The position numbers and the translations under genes are program-made. Shown piece after piece: positions 15,749 to 23,818 of a stretch of DNA of 64,000 bases (position 1 is its first letter; every line of letters starts with the position of its first letter). The notes below the pieces were generated by a model. That model was not told the origin of the DNA, did no database searches, and saw only the letters and a program-made list of their open reading frames with translations. Origin of the DNA: an uncultured Acidimicrobiales bacterium (lineage in GTDB: Bacteria > Actinomycetota > Acidimicrobiia > Acidimicrobiales > Aldehydirespiratoraceae); assembly GCA_951812975.1 (NCBI GenBank), contig CATOTC010000001.1:806001-870000 (forward strand), read 5' to 3'.

Positions 15749-18052
15749 ATGGGCAAACAGGGAACTGGCAAGCATCCAACCAGCGGGCGAGGCCTCACGG
15801 TTGCTGATTCGACGCCTGAGCATCCAGTTCTGCCCCGCGCCCCGGCCGGGGCCCCGAATGTGCTCGTCATCCTGCTCGACGACACAGGTTTCGCCCAACT
15901 GGGGTGCTTCGGCGCTGACATCGACACACCAAATATCGACCGCCTGGCGACCGGCGGTCTGTCCTACAACCGATTCCACGTCACGGCCCTGTGTTCGCCG
16001 ACCCGTGCTGCGCTGCTGACCGGGCGCAACGCCCACGCCGTCGGCATGGGCTTCCTGTCTGACATGGGCATGGGATTCCCCGGTTACACAGCCAGGATCC
16101 CCCGCTCAGCGGCGATGCTCCCGCATATCCTGCGCGACGCCGGCTGGTCCACCATGGCGGTCGGCAAATGGCACCTCGCTCCCAGGAGTGAACGCACCGC
16201 CGCAGGGCCGTTCGGGCTGTGGCCCACCGGGGTCGGGTTCGAGCGCTACTACGGCATTCTGCACGGGGGCGCGAACTGTTGGACCCCCAATCTGGTGCGC
16301 GACCAGCATTACATCGATCCTCCGGCCAGTCCCGAGGACGGCTACCACCTCTCGGCCGATCTGGCCGACCAGATCATCCGGCAGATCACCGACCAGAAGC
16401 ATGCCGCTCCCGACAAGCCGTTCTTCTGCTACTACGCGGAGGCGGCGACCCATGCTCCCCATCACGTTGCTCCGCAGTGGGTCGAGCCCTATCGGGGAGC
16501 CTTCGACGACGGCTGGGAGCGCATGCGGGAACGGACTTTCACCCGGCAACTGGAGTCTGGGATCGTACCCGAGGGAACGGTGCTGACCGAGCGGCCCTCC
16601 TGGGTACAGCCTTGGGACACTCTCGATGCCGACGCCCAGCGCCTGTTCGCCCGAATGCACGAGGTTTACGCCGGGTTCGTCAGCCACACCGACGCCCAGA
16701 TCGGCCGGGTGATCGACTGCCTGGAGGCCGTCGGCGAACTGGACAACACCATCGTCATGCTCTGTTCGGACAACGGGGCCAGCGCTGAGGGCGGCCATGT
16801 CGGCTCCATCAACGAGCACCGCTTCACCAAAGGACTGCCCGAATCGGTCGCGGCCAACCTGGAGTGGATCGACCAGCTCGGCGGGCCGCGCACCTACAAC
16901 CACTACGCCTGGGGGTGGGCCTGGGCGGGCAACACCCCGTTCCGGCTCTGGAAGCGCTACGCCTGGCTGGGTGGTACGCGCACCCCGCTGATCGTTCACT
17001 GGCCGAGCGGGATCGCCTCTAGCGGCGAGGTGCGGCAGCAGTTCTGTCACGCAATCGACCTGATGCCCACCGTGCTCGATCTCTGTGGCGTGGTAGCCCC
17101 CGATTCTGTGGACGGCGTGGCGCAGCAACCGATCGACGGTGCCAGCATCGCGGCCACCTTCGATGATCCCGAGGCTCCGCCGCCGCGGGACTCGCAGTAT
17201 TTCGAGGTGCAGGGGTCGCGAGCCATGTACCTCAGCGGTTGGAAGGCAACCACCGACCATGTCGGCGCGGCCCATGGCGACGAACTCGCCCTGTTGTCCG
17301 GCAGCCGTTCGTTCAACGACGACTCCTGGGCACTGTTCAACCTTCAACAGGACTTCTCCGAGGCTCACGACCTGTCCGCTGAGCATCCCGAGAAGTTGGC
17401 GGAGCTCGAAGCGGCCTGGTGGGAGGCAGCCGAGCGCTACGACGTGCTGCCCCTCGACGACAGCTACGCCACGCGCATGCCCGCTGTCAGTCCACCCGCG
17501 TATCCGACACCGTCTGCGGTGCGTTATCGGCCGGGCGCCGGCCGCATCGCCGACGAGGCGCTGCCGGTGCTCATGCGGGGTTTCACGATCACCACCGAAT
17601 GCACAGTCGGACCGGGCGGCGCAAGCGGGATTCTCTGGGCGATGGGCGACTGGACCAGCGGAATCGCCCTGTACTGCCGTGACGGCTGCCTGGTGCTGGC
17701 CCTCTGCCTGTCGGGCGACCAATTCCAGGTGTCGACCGACTCCGTGATCGACGCGGCCGCCACATCGGTGGCGTGCCACTATGAGCTGACGTCAGCAACT
17801 TCGAGTGCGGTGAACCTGCTGGTCGACGGTGAAGTCGCAGGCTCGCTTGCGCTTGACCGCACCCTGCCCAACTCGTGGCAGAACGGCGGTACCGGCCTGA
17901 TCATCGGCTACGACACGGGTTTCCCGGTCTGCGACGACTACGAGCCTCCCTTCCCCTGGAACGGGACGATCAGCTACGTTGACGTTTCCGTTCCCGACGC
18001 CCGCCCCGCCGACCCCGCCCAAATCGCCCAAGAGTCCCTCAACGCCGACTGA
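15749..18052 (+). CDS. Arylsulfatase-type sulfatase, type I
   Basis: A 767-residue sulfatase. APNVLVILLDDTGFAQLG carries the paired metal aspartates (Asp44, Asp45), and CSPTRAALLTGRNAH carries Cys82 in the CxPxR motif that is converted to formylglycine. MAVGKWHLAP and MLCSDNGAS give the usual Lys/His and Asp-Asn ligands. The sulfatase body runs to about residue 560 and is followed by a C-terminal domain of about 170 residues with a beta-rich, lectin-like look (GFTITTECTVGPGGASGIL...). No signal peptide is apparent, so it may be cytosolic. It is followed 33 bases later by creatinase. A formylglycine-generating enzyme would be needed; none is in the window. Confidence 0.92.
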   Translation: MGKQGTGKHPTSGRGLTVADSTPEHPVLPRAPAGAPNVLVILLDDTGFAQLGCFGADIDTPNIDRLATGGLSYNRFHVTALCSPTRAALLTGRNAHAVGMGFLSDMGMGFPGYTARIPRSAAMLPHILRDAGWSTMAVGKWHLAPRSERTAAGPFGLWPTGVGFERYYGILHGGANCWTPNLVRDQHYIDPPASPEDGYHLSADLADQIIRQITDQKHAAPDKPFFCYYAEAATHAPHHVAPQWVEPYRGAFDDGWERMRERTFTRQLESGIVPEGTVLTERPSWVQPWDTLDADAQRLFARMHEVYAGFVSHTDAQIGRVIDCLEAVGELDNTIVMLCSDNGASAEGGHVGSINEHRFTKGLPESVAANLEWIDQLGGPRTYNHYAWGWAWAGNTPFRLWKRYAWLGGTRTPLIVHWPSGIASSGEVRQQFCHAIDLMPTVLDLCGVVAPDSVDGVAQQPIDGASIAATFDDPEAPPPRDSQYFEVQGSRAMYLSGWKATTDHVGAAHGDELALLSGSRSFNDDSWALFNLQQDFSEAHDLSAEHPEKLAELEAAWWEAAERYDVLPLDDSYATRMPAVSPPAYPTPSAVRYRPGAGRIADEALPVLMRGFTITTECTVGPGGASGILWAMGDWTSGIALYCRDGCLVLALCLSGDQFQVSTDSVIDAAATSVACHYELTSATSSAVNLLVDGEVAGSLALDRTLPNSWQNGGTGLIIGYDTGFPVCDDYEPPFPWNGTISYVDVSVPDARPADPAQIAQESLNAD

Positions 18053-18085
18053 GCGGACCGACGACACAACAACAGGGAGGAACCT

Positions 18086-19306
18086 GTGAGCACTGACATG
18101 GACCGACTTGTGACTTGGAACAACGGGGAGAAGACCCTCGCGCCCTTCACGCCCGCCGAGATGGAGGCACGTCAGGCCAGGCTGCGCGTCCACATGGCCG
18201 AACACGACATCGATGCGAGCCTGCTGACCAGCCACCACAACATCTGCTACTTCTCCGGTTTCATGCACTGCGCATTCGGCCGCAACTACGGCCTGGTCCT
18301 CACCGCCGAGAACGCCACGACCGTCAGCGCCGGTATCGACGGCGGCCAACCCTGGCGTCTGACCCACGGCGACAACCTCACCTACACCGACTGGCGCAAG
18401 GACAACTTCTACCATGCGGTCCAGTCCCTGACGCGCGGGGCCAAGCGCATCGGCATCGAGTTCGATCAGGTGAGCCTCGACACGTTCGAGAAATTGCAGG
18501 CGGCGGTGCCGGGCGCCGAGTTGGTCGACGTCGGCACCCCGACGATGTGGATGCGCACCATCAAGTCGGCCGAGGAGATCGCCCACATCAAGAAGCTCAC
18601 CGCCATCGCCGACATCGGCGGCGAAGCCTGCCGTGAGGCGATCGCCGTTGGTGTGGGTGAGCACGAGGTCGCTCTCGCCTCGACCCAGGCCATGGTCCGG
18701 GAACTGGCGAATACCTATGAGTACTCCGAGTTGATGGACACCTGGACCTGGTTCCAGTCCGGCGTCAACACCGACGGCGCCCACAACCCGGTCACCAACC
18801 GGGCCATCGAGTCAGGCGACATACTTTCGCTCAACTGTTTCCCGATGCTCTTCGGATACTACGTGGCGCTGGAACGCACGCTCTTCGCCGAATCGGTCTC
18901 CGCCGAGCACCTCCGGCTCTGGAACATCAACATCGAGGTGCACGAAGCCGGCCTCGACCTGATCAGACCCGGTGTCAGGTGCAGCGAGGTCGCGGCGACG
19001 CTCAACAACATCTACCGCGAGTACGACCTGCTCAAGTACCGCTCGTTCGGGTACGGCCACAGCTTCGGTGTGCTCTGCCACTACTACGGCCGCGAAGCAG
19101 GCGTGGAGTTGCGCGAGGACATCGACACAATCCTCGAGCCCGGCATGGTCGTCTCAATGGAACCGATGATCATGATCCCCGAGGGCCAGCCCGGCGCGGG
19201 CGGCTACCGCGAGCACGACATCCTCGTCATCAACCAAGACGGCTCCGTCGACAACATCACCGCTTTCCCCTACGGCCCCGACCACAACATCGTCCCCTCA
19301 ACCTGA
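18086..19306 (+). CDS. Creatinase (creatine amidinohydrolase)
   Basis: A 406-residue member of the M24 fold that I assign to creatinase itself: QSGVNTDGAHNPVTNR contains His233, matching the catalytic His of Pseudomonas creatinase, and the stretches DILSLNCFPMLFGYYVALE, GHSFGVLCHYYGREAG and VVSMEPMIM match creatinase rather than metal-dependent aminopeptidases; the aminopeptidase metal ligands are absent, as expected. It would cleave creatine to sarcosine and urea. The GTG start follows AGGGAGG. No sarcosine oxidase, creatininase or urease gene is nearby, so the rest of the pathway must be elsewhere. Probably co-transcribed with the sulfatase. Confidence 0.92.
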   Translation: MSTDMDRLVTWNNGEKTLAPFTPAEMEARQARLRVHMAEHDIDASLLTSHHNICYFSGFMHCAFGRNYGLVLTAENATTVSAGIDGGQPWRLTHGDNLTYTDWRKDNFYHAVQSLTRGAKRIGIEFDQVSLDTFEKLQAAVPGAELVDVGTPTMWMRTIKSAEEIAHIKKLTAIADIGGEACREAIAVGVGEHEVALASTQAMVRELANTYEYSELMDTWTWFQSGVNTDGAHNPVTNRAIESGDILSLNCFPMLFGYYVALERTLFAESVSAEHLRLWNINIEVHEAGLDLIRPGVRCSEVAATLNNIYREYDLLKYRSFGYGHSFGVLCHYYGREAGVELREDIDTILEPGMVVSMEPMIMIPEGQPGAGGYREHDILVINQDGSVDNITAFPYGPDHNIVPST

Positions 19307-19383
19307 CCGACGGCGGCCCGGTCAACCTCCACCACCCGGGAGCACCGGGCTGTCCAGAAGGTCTGATGCGCCAGAACGCGCAA

Positions 19384-19421
19384 AGGCCCGGCCCCTCTCT
19401 GTCCGGAGAAGTACCGGGCCT
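19384..19421 (+). terminator. Candidate hairpin terminator after creatinase
   Basis: AGGCCCGG (19384-19391) and CCGGGCCT (19414-19421) form a perfect 8-base stem with a 22-base loop, 78 bases after the creatinase stop. There is no T-run after it, so it is at best an actinobacterial-style terminator. The rest of 19307-19605 holds no gene I can support. Confidence 0.45.
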
Positions 19422-19605
19422 CACTTCCCAAAGCTAGTGCTCTAGACCCCTGAATTCTGCCGCCGCAGCACGAGAAATGTCAACCGAAATATCGGAATCG
19501 CTCCCCCACGCCACCCAGTGGCACCTGCTCCATGTCGCTCGAAACGCTACACAACGGAATCCGTTGGATGCCGAGTACTGAAACAGCCCTGTCCGTGATA
19601 TATCT

Positions 19606-19851
19606 ATGATGGTAATGTTATTTGATGATAATCCAATATCCATCACTGAGGGTGCCCACCGCCATGGGGTGGTAGCTGAGGATATGCTCCATGCATGTCG
19701 GAACGCGATCATTGTGCACCAGGAGGACGATCTCTTGATGTACGTGGGTGCCGACCGAAGTGGGACGCCCCTAGAGGTGGGGGTTGTTGCTGACGGCAAG
19801 CGTTTCAAGATCATTCACGCAATGCCCGCAAGGGCAAAATACTTGAGGTAG
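19606..19851 (+). CDS. Small conserved protein, toxin-like
   Basis: An 81-residue protein beginning at one of three close ATGs (19606, 19609, 19615). It has the pattern ITEGAHRHGVVAEDMLHA, DDLLMYVGADRSGTPLEVGVV and a C-terminal KIIHAMPARAKYL, which I know from many short actinobacterial proteins that precede a small helix-turn-helix partner and resemble BrnT-like or DUF4258-like toxins. The toxin label is inference. The sequence around the start is AT-rich (GATATATCT), fitting a promoter and recent arrival. Next gene starts five bases after the stop. Confidence 0.6.
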   Translation: MMVMLFDDNPISITEGAHRHGVVAEDMLHACRNAIIVHQEDDLLMYVGADRSGTPLEVGVVADGKRFKIIHAMPARAKYLR

Positions 19852-19856
19852 AACAA

Positions 19857-20165
19857 ATGACCGAGTCCCTCCGAGAACTCATAGACGAAGCCAAGTTGAG
19901 CGGCGACTGGAATCAGGTCACTGACTGGTGCGAAGCCTTCGACTGGGCAACGGCTGTGGGGGTGCCAACCGCCGAGTTCTATCTCAAGTGCGTCTACGAG
20001 ACCTCCCCGGAAGGCGAAACGCGACTCATAGAAGCCGTCTCAGCCGCCAGAGCCGCCGGAACGCCCTGGCACCGCATCGCCCGAATCCTCGACACCACCG
20101 CCCAAGATGCCCAAGATCGATTCGCTCCCCTCATCAAGTCCACCGAACCCGCCCATCAGTCCTGA
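19857..20165 (+). CDS. Small helical protein, possible antitoxin partner
   Basis: A 102-residue protein, acidic at the N-terminus. The segment AVSAARAAGTPWHRIARILDTTAQDAQDRFAPL looks like a helix-turn-helix of the kind that follows a conserved Ala-Ala-Gly-x-x-Trp. It is five bases downstream of the small toxin-like gene, so the two are likely one operon and might form a toxin-antitoxin pair. The last 15 codons run into the remnant of a Phd-type antitoxin gene in another frame, so the natural C-terminus may have been altered by that junction. Confidence 0.55.
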   Translation: MTESLRELIDEAKLSGDWNQVTDWCEAFDWATAVGVPTAEFYLKCVYETSPEGETRLIEAVSAARAAGTPWHRIARILDTTAQDAQDRFAPLIKSTEPAHQS

Positions 20166-20348
20166 GGGCCTTGAATCGCTTGAGGAAACGCTGGCGATCC
20201 TAGCTGACCCCGATGCCATGGAAGCGATCGCTCAAGCCGAGCGTGAGGTCGCCGAAGGCGACGTAATTCATGGCGTTGAAGCCCTCGGAGCACTACGGCC
20301 AAGGTGAACACGCAACGGTACGGACTAACCGGCGCGCTCCACAGCAAC
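20158..20348 (+). pseudogene. Decayed Phd/RelE-type toxin-antitoxin module
   Basis: From 20158 one frame reads LESLEETLAILADPDAMEAI and then AEGDVIHGVEALGALRPR with a stop at 20307, the C-terminal half of a Phd/YefM-type antitoxin; its N-terminal half is missing. Overlapping its end, GTG at 20304 opens NTQRYGLTGA, like the first strand of a RelE toxin, and a frame change later gives TAIAER followed by a stop, like RelE helix 1. Homology then ends about where the DUF499 gene of the island begins (20369). Read as a module truncated at the island edge; the toxin part is tentative. Confidence 0.5.
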
Positions 20349-20368
20349 CGCCATTGCCGAACGGTGAG

Positions 20369-23300
20369 TCATTCGAATTCGGAGGATCGGGAGCCGAGGT
20401 TGGTTGCGTTCTCGGAGACCGTTCGTCGGGTGGCGTCGTCGAACCCGTCTTCGTTGCGGGCGCGGACTTCCAGGGTGATTTCTACATCTGGGCCGAGTCG
20501 GGCGGTCACATGTTCGGCGATCTCTCCGAGTTGTCTGATGCAGCGAACCGGATCCAATTCGAACTGGGCGTAGAACTCGGTCGGCCCGGTAGTGGCACCG
20601 GCTGCATCTCCGGTTGAACCATCAGATCCATTGCCACCAGGATCGGTGTCGGCGCGCCCGCTGGCACCTTCTTCAGTCGAAGCACCCGTTTCTGGTTCGG
20701 GGTCTGCGGGAGGGGGCAGACTCTCAGGGTGTATCAACAGGCCGCTGTGTGTCGGTGTCACATGTTGGGCTGTGCGGACGCCGAGCCAGCGTTCACCGTC
20801 ATGGACGTCGGCATAGGCGAACGTCGTCTTCTCCCAGTCGAAGTCCGCCACCCCGCCTGAAAGAGCGTCGGCCATCACCTCGAACGATCCCAGCCTCGGC
20901 ATGTGACAGAAGCGGGCGTAGGTCGACCAGAGATCCCCGACCGACAAGTCCCCGCGGTCGGACCACAGTTCGCCGCGGTCGATGTCCATACGCACCCGAA
21001 CACCGCTGTACTTGGAGATGAGCTTCTCCTCACTTCGCAGCTTTCGACTGGCACGTACCGCTATTGTGTCCTCTCCCGCGGCGCGGCTCGTCTGCCACAC
21101 AATCTCAGAGGTCCCAGGCAACTGCTCCGGGGTCAGGACCAGGTTGAAGGTCTCCGCGATCAGCGACTCGACCTGTTTCTTGGAATCGTCGACCTTGGTC
21201 TGCGCCTGACGAAGCTGATGCGCTGTCAGTTGCAGATCGTCACTGCTATCAACGATTGAACGCCAAGCGAGGTGGGAACGGGCCGCATCGAGCAGTTCGC
21301 CGACACGGTTGGTGCCCGGTGCAACGAACACCAGCAGATTGCGGTTCAACCGGGGCCCAGCGTCTCGCTTGTTGAGGATCTTCTCCGCCATCTCGATCGC
21401 CTTGGACTTGTCGTCGCCTGTGGAATGCGTGAACTTGGGTGCCAGCACAACAAGTCGCACGCCGTCGTCGTTGTCGGGAACGTCACCCGGGCCTTCAGCG
21501 AACACTTGCACGGCGTGGAAGTGTCCGCGGTCGCGCTGCTCAGCCACCATTCTCCGCGCGAGATCCTCGGCGTCGCGCTCGTCGTAGTTGGAGGCTCGGT
21601 CCTCGGCGATTCGGGTGACGTTGGGGGTAAGTGAGTACCAGTACTGGGAGCCGTCGACGTACAGGTGCGTCGCCCGGTCCGAGAGCCGTCGCAGCGCGTC
21701 GGAGAACTGGCCGAGGGACTCTCCGGGTTGCGCGCATCCCAGTACCACCGACTTGACGTCGACACCGCGTTTGCCGTCGGACCGCGGCGCAGAACTCATG
21801 TACACGGTGCGCGCGGCCCGACGGGTGGCTGAGAGTCGCCCGAAGTGGGGAAACTCGCTGTCGATGTGCAACGGGAGAGCGTTCTCACCGTCAACGTCGG
21901 ATTTGATCACCGGGTCCCAGCCCTCATCGAGGTACTTCTTCATCTCACTCACCAACGGTCCGGAGTCCATCGGCAGGCTGGCCGGCATGATCACGAGCGA
22001 TCGGTCGTCGCGCTGCCATAGCTGCGATATCACCAGAGCCATCAACCTCAGCACTCCCCTGGTTCGCTGAAACTTCTCAAGTGCCGACCAGTCGCCGAAC
22101 AGGCGGTCGAACAGTTCCGGATGGATCGGGTAAGAGAGCTCCATACGACGCCGATACTCGCCTTCCCCGACTCTGGGAGGGAACTCTTTGGCGTGCTTGC
22201 GATACATCTCGCTGAACGCTCGGATCACTCCGTCTCGGACCTTGGCCTGCTCAGCAGTGATCGGGTCGAACAGTCGACGGCGCACGATCTCGAAGGATTC
22301 GTCGGGTGAGGCAGGTTGCCATTGCGCCGCCTTGCGGGCCACGACGTTCTTGAGCCGCTCGAGTGCCGTGCGCCCCTTGGGGCCGCCCGTCTCGATGTCT
22401 GAAGCCGGGATGGCGATCAGGACCACCACATTGGGCACAGCCGCCGCCGCTTCCGTCAGCGCTTGTGCGAACGTGAACTGCGTGTCGAAATCGCCTCCGG
22501 CAAGCCGCTTGGCGTTCTCGTCGGAACTGTCGTTGAGTTGGCGGGCATACGCTACCCACTCGTCGATCAGCACGACAGCGGGGCCGAACTGCTGGAACAG
22601 TGTTCGCAGCGCAGCACCGGGGTTGGTTGCGGCTTCGTCGTCGACCCGTATTAGTTCGTAGGCCTCTCGGCCGCCTAGTTGGTAGGCGAGGTGGCCCCAC
22701 AGGGTGTGGAGGCTCACATCGGGTTCCACGGCCTCGGGCTTCGACGGTGAGATCATCTGGCCGACGAGAACCGCCCGGTTGATATGCGCTGGAAGCGACA
22801 CTCCCTCGGCCGACATCACGTCGCCGACACCGGGCATTTCGGCGGCCGGTTCGCCCGAGGCCAGGTGGTACAACGCAATCATTGAGTGGGTCTTGCCGCC
22901 ACCGAAGTTGGTCTGCAGTTCGATCACGGGGTCGCCGCCTTCACCCGAGAGTCGGCGTGCCGCTCCTGCGAGCATCTCGTGGAGCCCCTGGGTGATGAAG
23001 GTGCGGGCGAAGAAGGCGCGGGGATCCTGGTATTCCGATTCGGCGTTGCCGCTCAACACTTCGAACAGGTCGGCTGCAAACTCGGCCTGCTCGAAACGCC
23101 CGGACGCGACGTCACCGTGTGGCGTGATGATCTCCCGCCATGGCGTCAGCCCGGTCTCGGGCCTGCCCTCTGCCGGTTTGGCTGCCGTACGACGGCGCTC
23201 GGAGCGCGACTGCTCGTCCACCATCTGGCGCATGAGGTCCTGTCGAAGGCTGCGGATCTGGTGTCGCTCGGTTGCGTTGCCGAATGACTCGAGCACTCGT

Positions 23301-23635
23301 TCCATGGAGTCGAGCGCTCGTACGGTGTCGTCGGTGGACATCGACTGTTGATGCGCCCATTTGTTGCGGGTGTCGGCTAATTCAAACACCATCGAACGCA
23401 CTCCGGCGGGAAAGCCGTGACCGAACACTTCGTTCCAAGTGAGTTTGATGCCAGTGAGCAGAAACGCTGCATCGTCGGTCGAGGGTTCACGCAGTGGATT
23501 GTGGAGCCTCTGGTTGACGGTCTGGAGCCAGTCATCGCCATAGAACCCCTGCCACGTCTCTTCGCACTTCGGCCGCAACCCGTCGCGTAGCAAGTCAAGC
23601 GCTTTGGCGATGCGTTCCGTGTTGGCCATCACCAT
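20369..23635 (-). CDS. DUF499 (COG1483) ATPase with N-terminal HEPN domain
   Basis: A 1088-residue ATPase of a defence-island family. The first roughly 120 residues are a Swt1-type HEPN domain with ELADTRNKWAH, an RxxxxH motif (Arg90, His95) of the sort that makes HEPN RNases active. The ATPase core follows: NFGGGKTHSM (GGGKTH at about 245-250) as Walker A and AVVLIDEWVAYARQL as Walker B. The C-terminus carries a Pro/Gly/Ser linker and a final beta domain. The start is ATG at 23635 or 23629. DUF499 proteins recur with DUF1156 methylases and SNF2-type helicases, both found in this island. Role inferred: ATP-driven effector or scaffold of an anti-phage system, possibly cutting RNA through HEPN. 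Confidence 0.88.
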   Translation of the reverse strand: MVMANTERIAKALDLLRDGLRPKCEETWQGFYGDDWLQTVNQRLHNPLREPSTDDAAFLLTGIKLTWNEVFGHGFPAGVRSMVFELADTRNKWAHQQSMSTDDTVRALDSMERVLESFGNATERHQIRSLRQDLMRQMVDEQSRSERRRTAAKPAEGRPETGLTPWREIITPHGDVASGRFEQAEFAADLFEVLSGNAESEYQDPRAFFARTFITQGLHEMLAGAARRLSGEGGDPVIELQTNFGGGKTHSMIALYHLASGEPAAEMPGVGDVMSAEGVSLPAHINRAVLVGQMISPSKPEAVEPDVSLHTLWGHLAYQLGGREAYELIRVDDEAATNPGAALRTLFQQFGPAVVLIDEWVAYARQLNDSSDENAKRLAGGDFDTQFTFAQALTEAAAAVPNVVVLIAIPASDIETGGPKGRTALERLKNVVARKAAQWQPASPDESFEIVRRRLFDPITAEQAKVRDGVIRAFSEMYRKHAKEFPPRVGEGEYRRRMELSYPIHPELFDRLFGDWSALEKFQRTRGVLRLMALVISQLWQRDDRSLVIMPASLPMDSGPLVSEMKKYLDEGWDPVIKSDVDGENALPLHIDSEFPHFGRLSATRRAARTVYMSSAPRSDGKRGVDVKSVVLGCAQPGESLGQFSDALRRLSDRATHLYVDGSQYWYSLTPNVTRIAEDRASNYDERDAEDLARRMVAEQRDRGHFHAVQVFAEGPGDVPDNDDGVRLVVLAPKFTHSTGDDKSKAIEMAEKILNKRDAGPRLNRNLLVFVAPGTNRVGELLDAARSHLAWRSIVDSSDDLQLTAHQLRQAQTKVDDSKKQVESLIAETFNLVLTPEQLPGTSEIVWQTSRAAGEDTIAVRASRKLRSEEKLISKYSGVRVRMDIDRGELWSDRGDLSVGDLWSTYARFCHMPRLGSFEVMADALSGGVADFDWEKTTFAYADVHDGERWLGVRTAQHVTPTHSGLLIHPESLPPPADPEPETGASTEEGASGRADTDPGGNGSDGSTGDAAGATTGPTEFYAQFELDPVRCIRQLGEIAEHVTARLGPDVEITLEVRARNEDGFDDATRRTVSENATNLGSRSSEFE

Positions 23636-23818
23636 GGGCGTCTCCGTTCGTCAACCGGAATCGTTGGATTCACGCCCCATACAATGCCACGAACCTAAGA
23701 CAATGCCATTGCGCGTTGTCGCCTTTGCCCGACGCCCCGGACCAGTTCGCATTTCCCCTGGTGTTTCCACCCGCATCACGCGCCGACGACCTCTCACGAA
23801 TCGACGGCGAGACCCAGT

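Noticed and set aside
16106..17779. 557-codon minus-strand frame across the sulfatase gene
   Set aside because: Shadow of a GC-rich gene: no family signature, while the plus strand has all sulfatase motifs.
18086..19306. Labelling the gene as a generic Xaa-Pro aminopeptidase
   Set aside because: Metal ligands are absent and long matches to creatinase, including the catalytic His context, favour creatinase.
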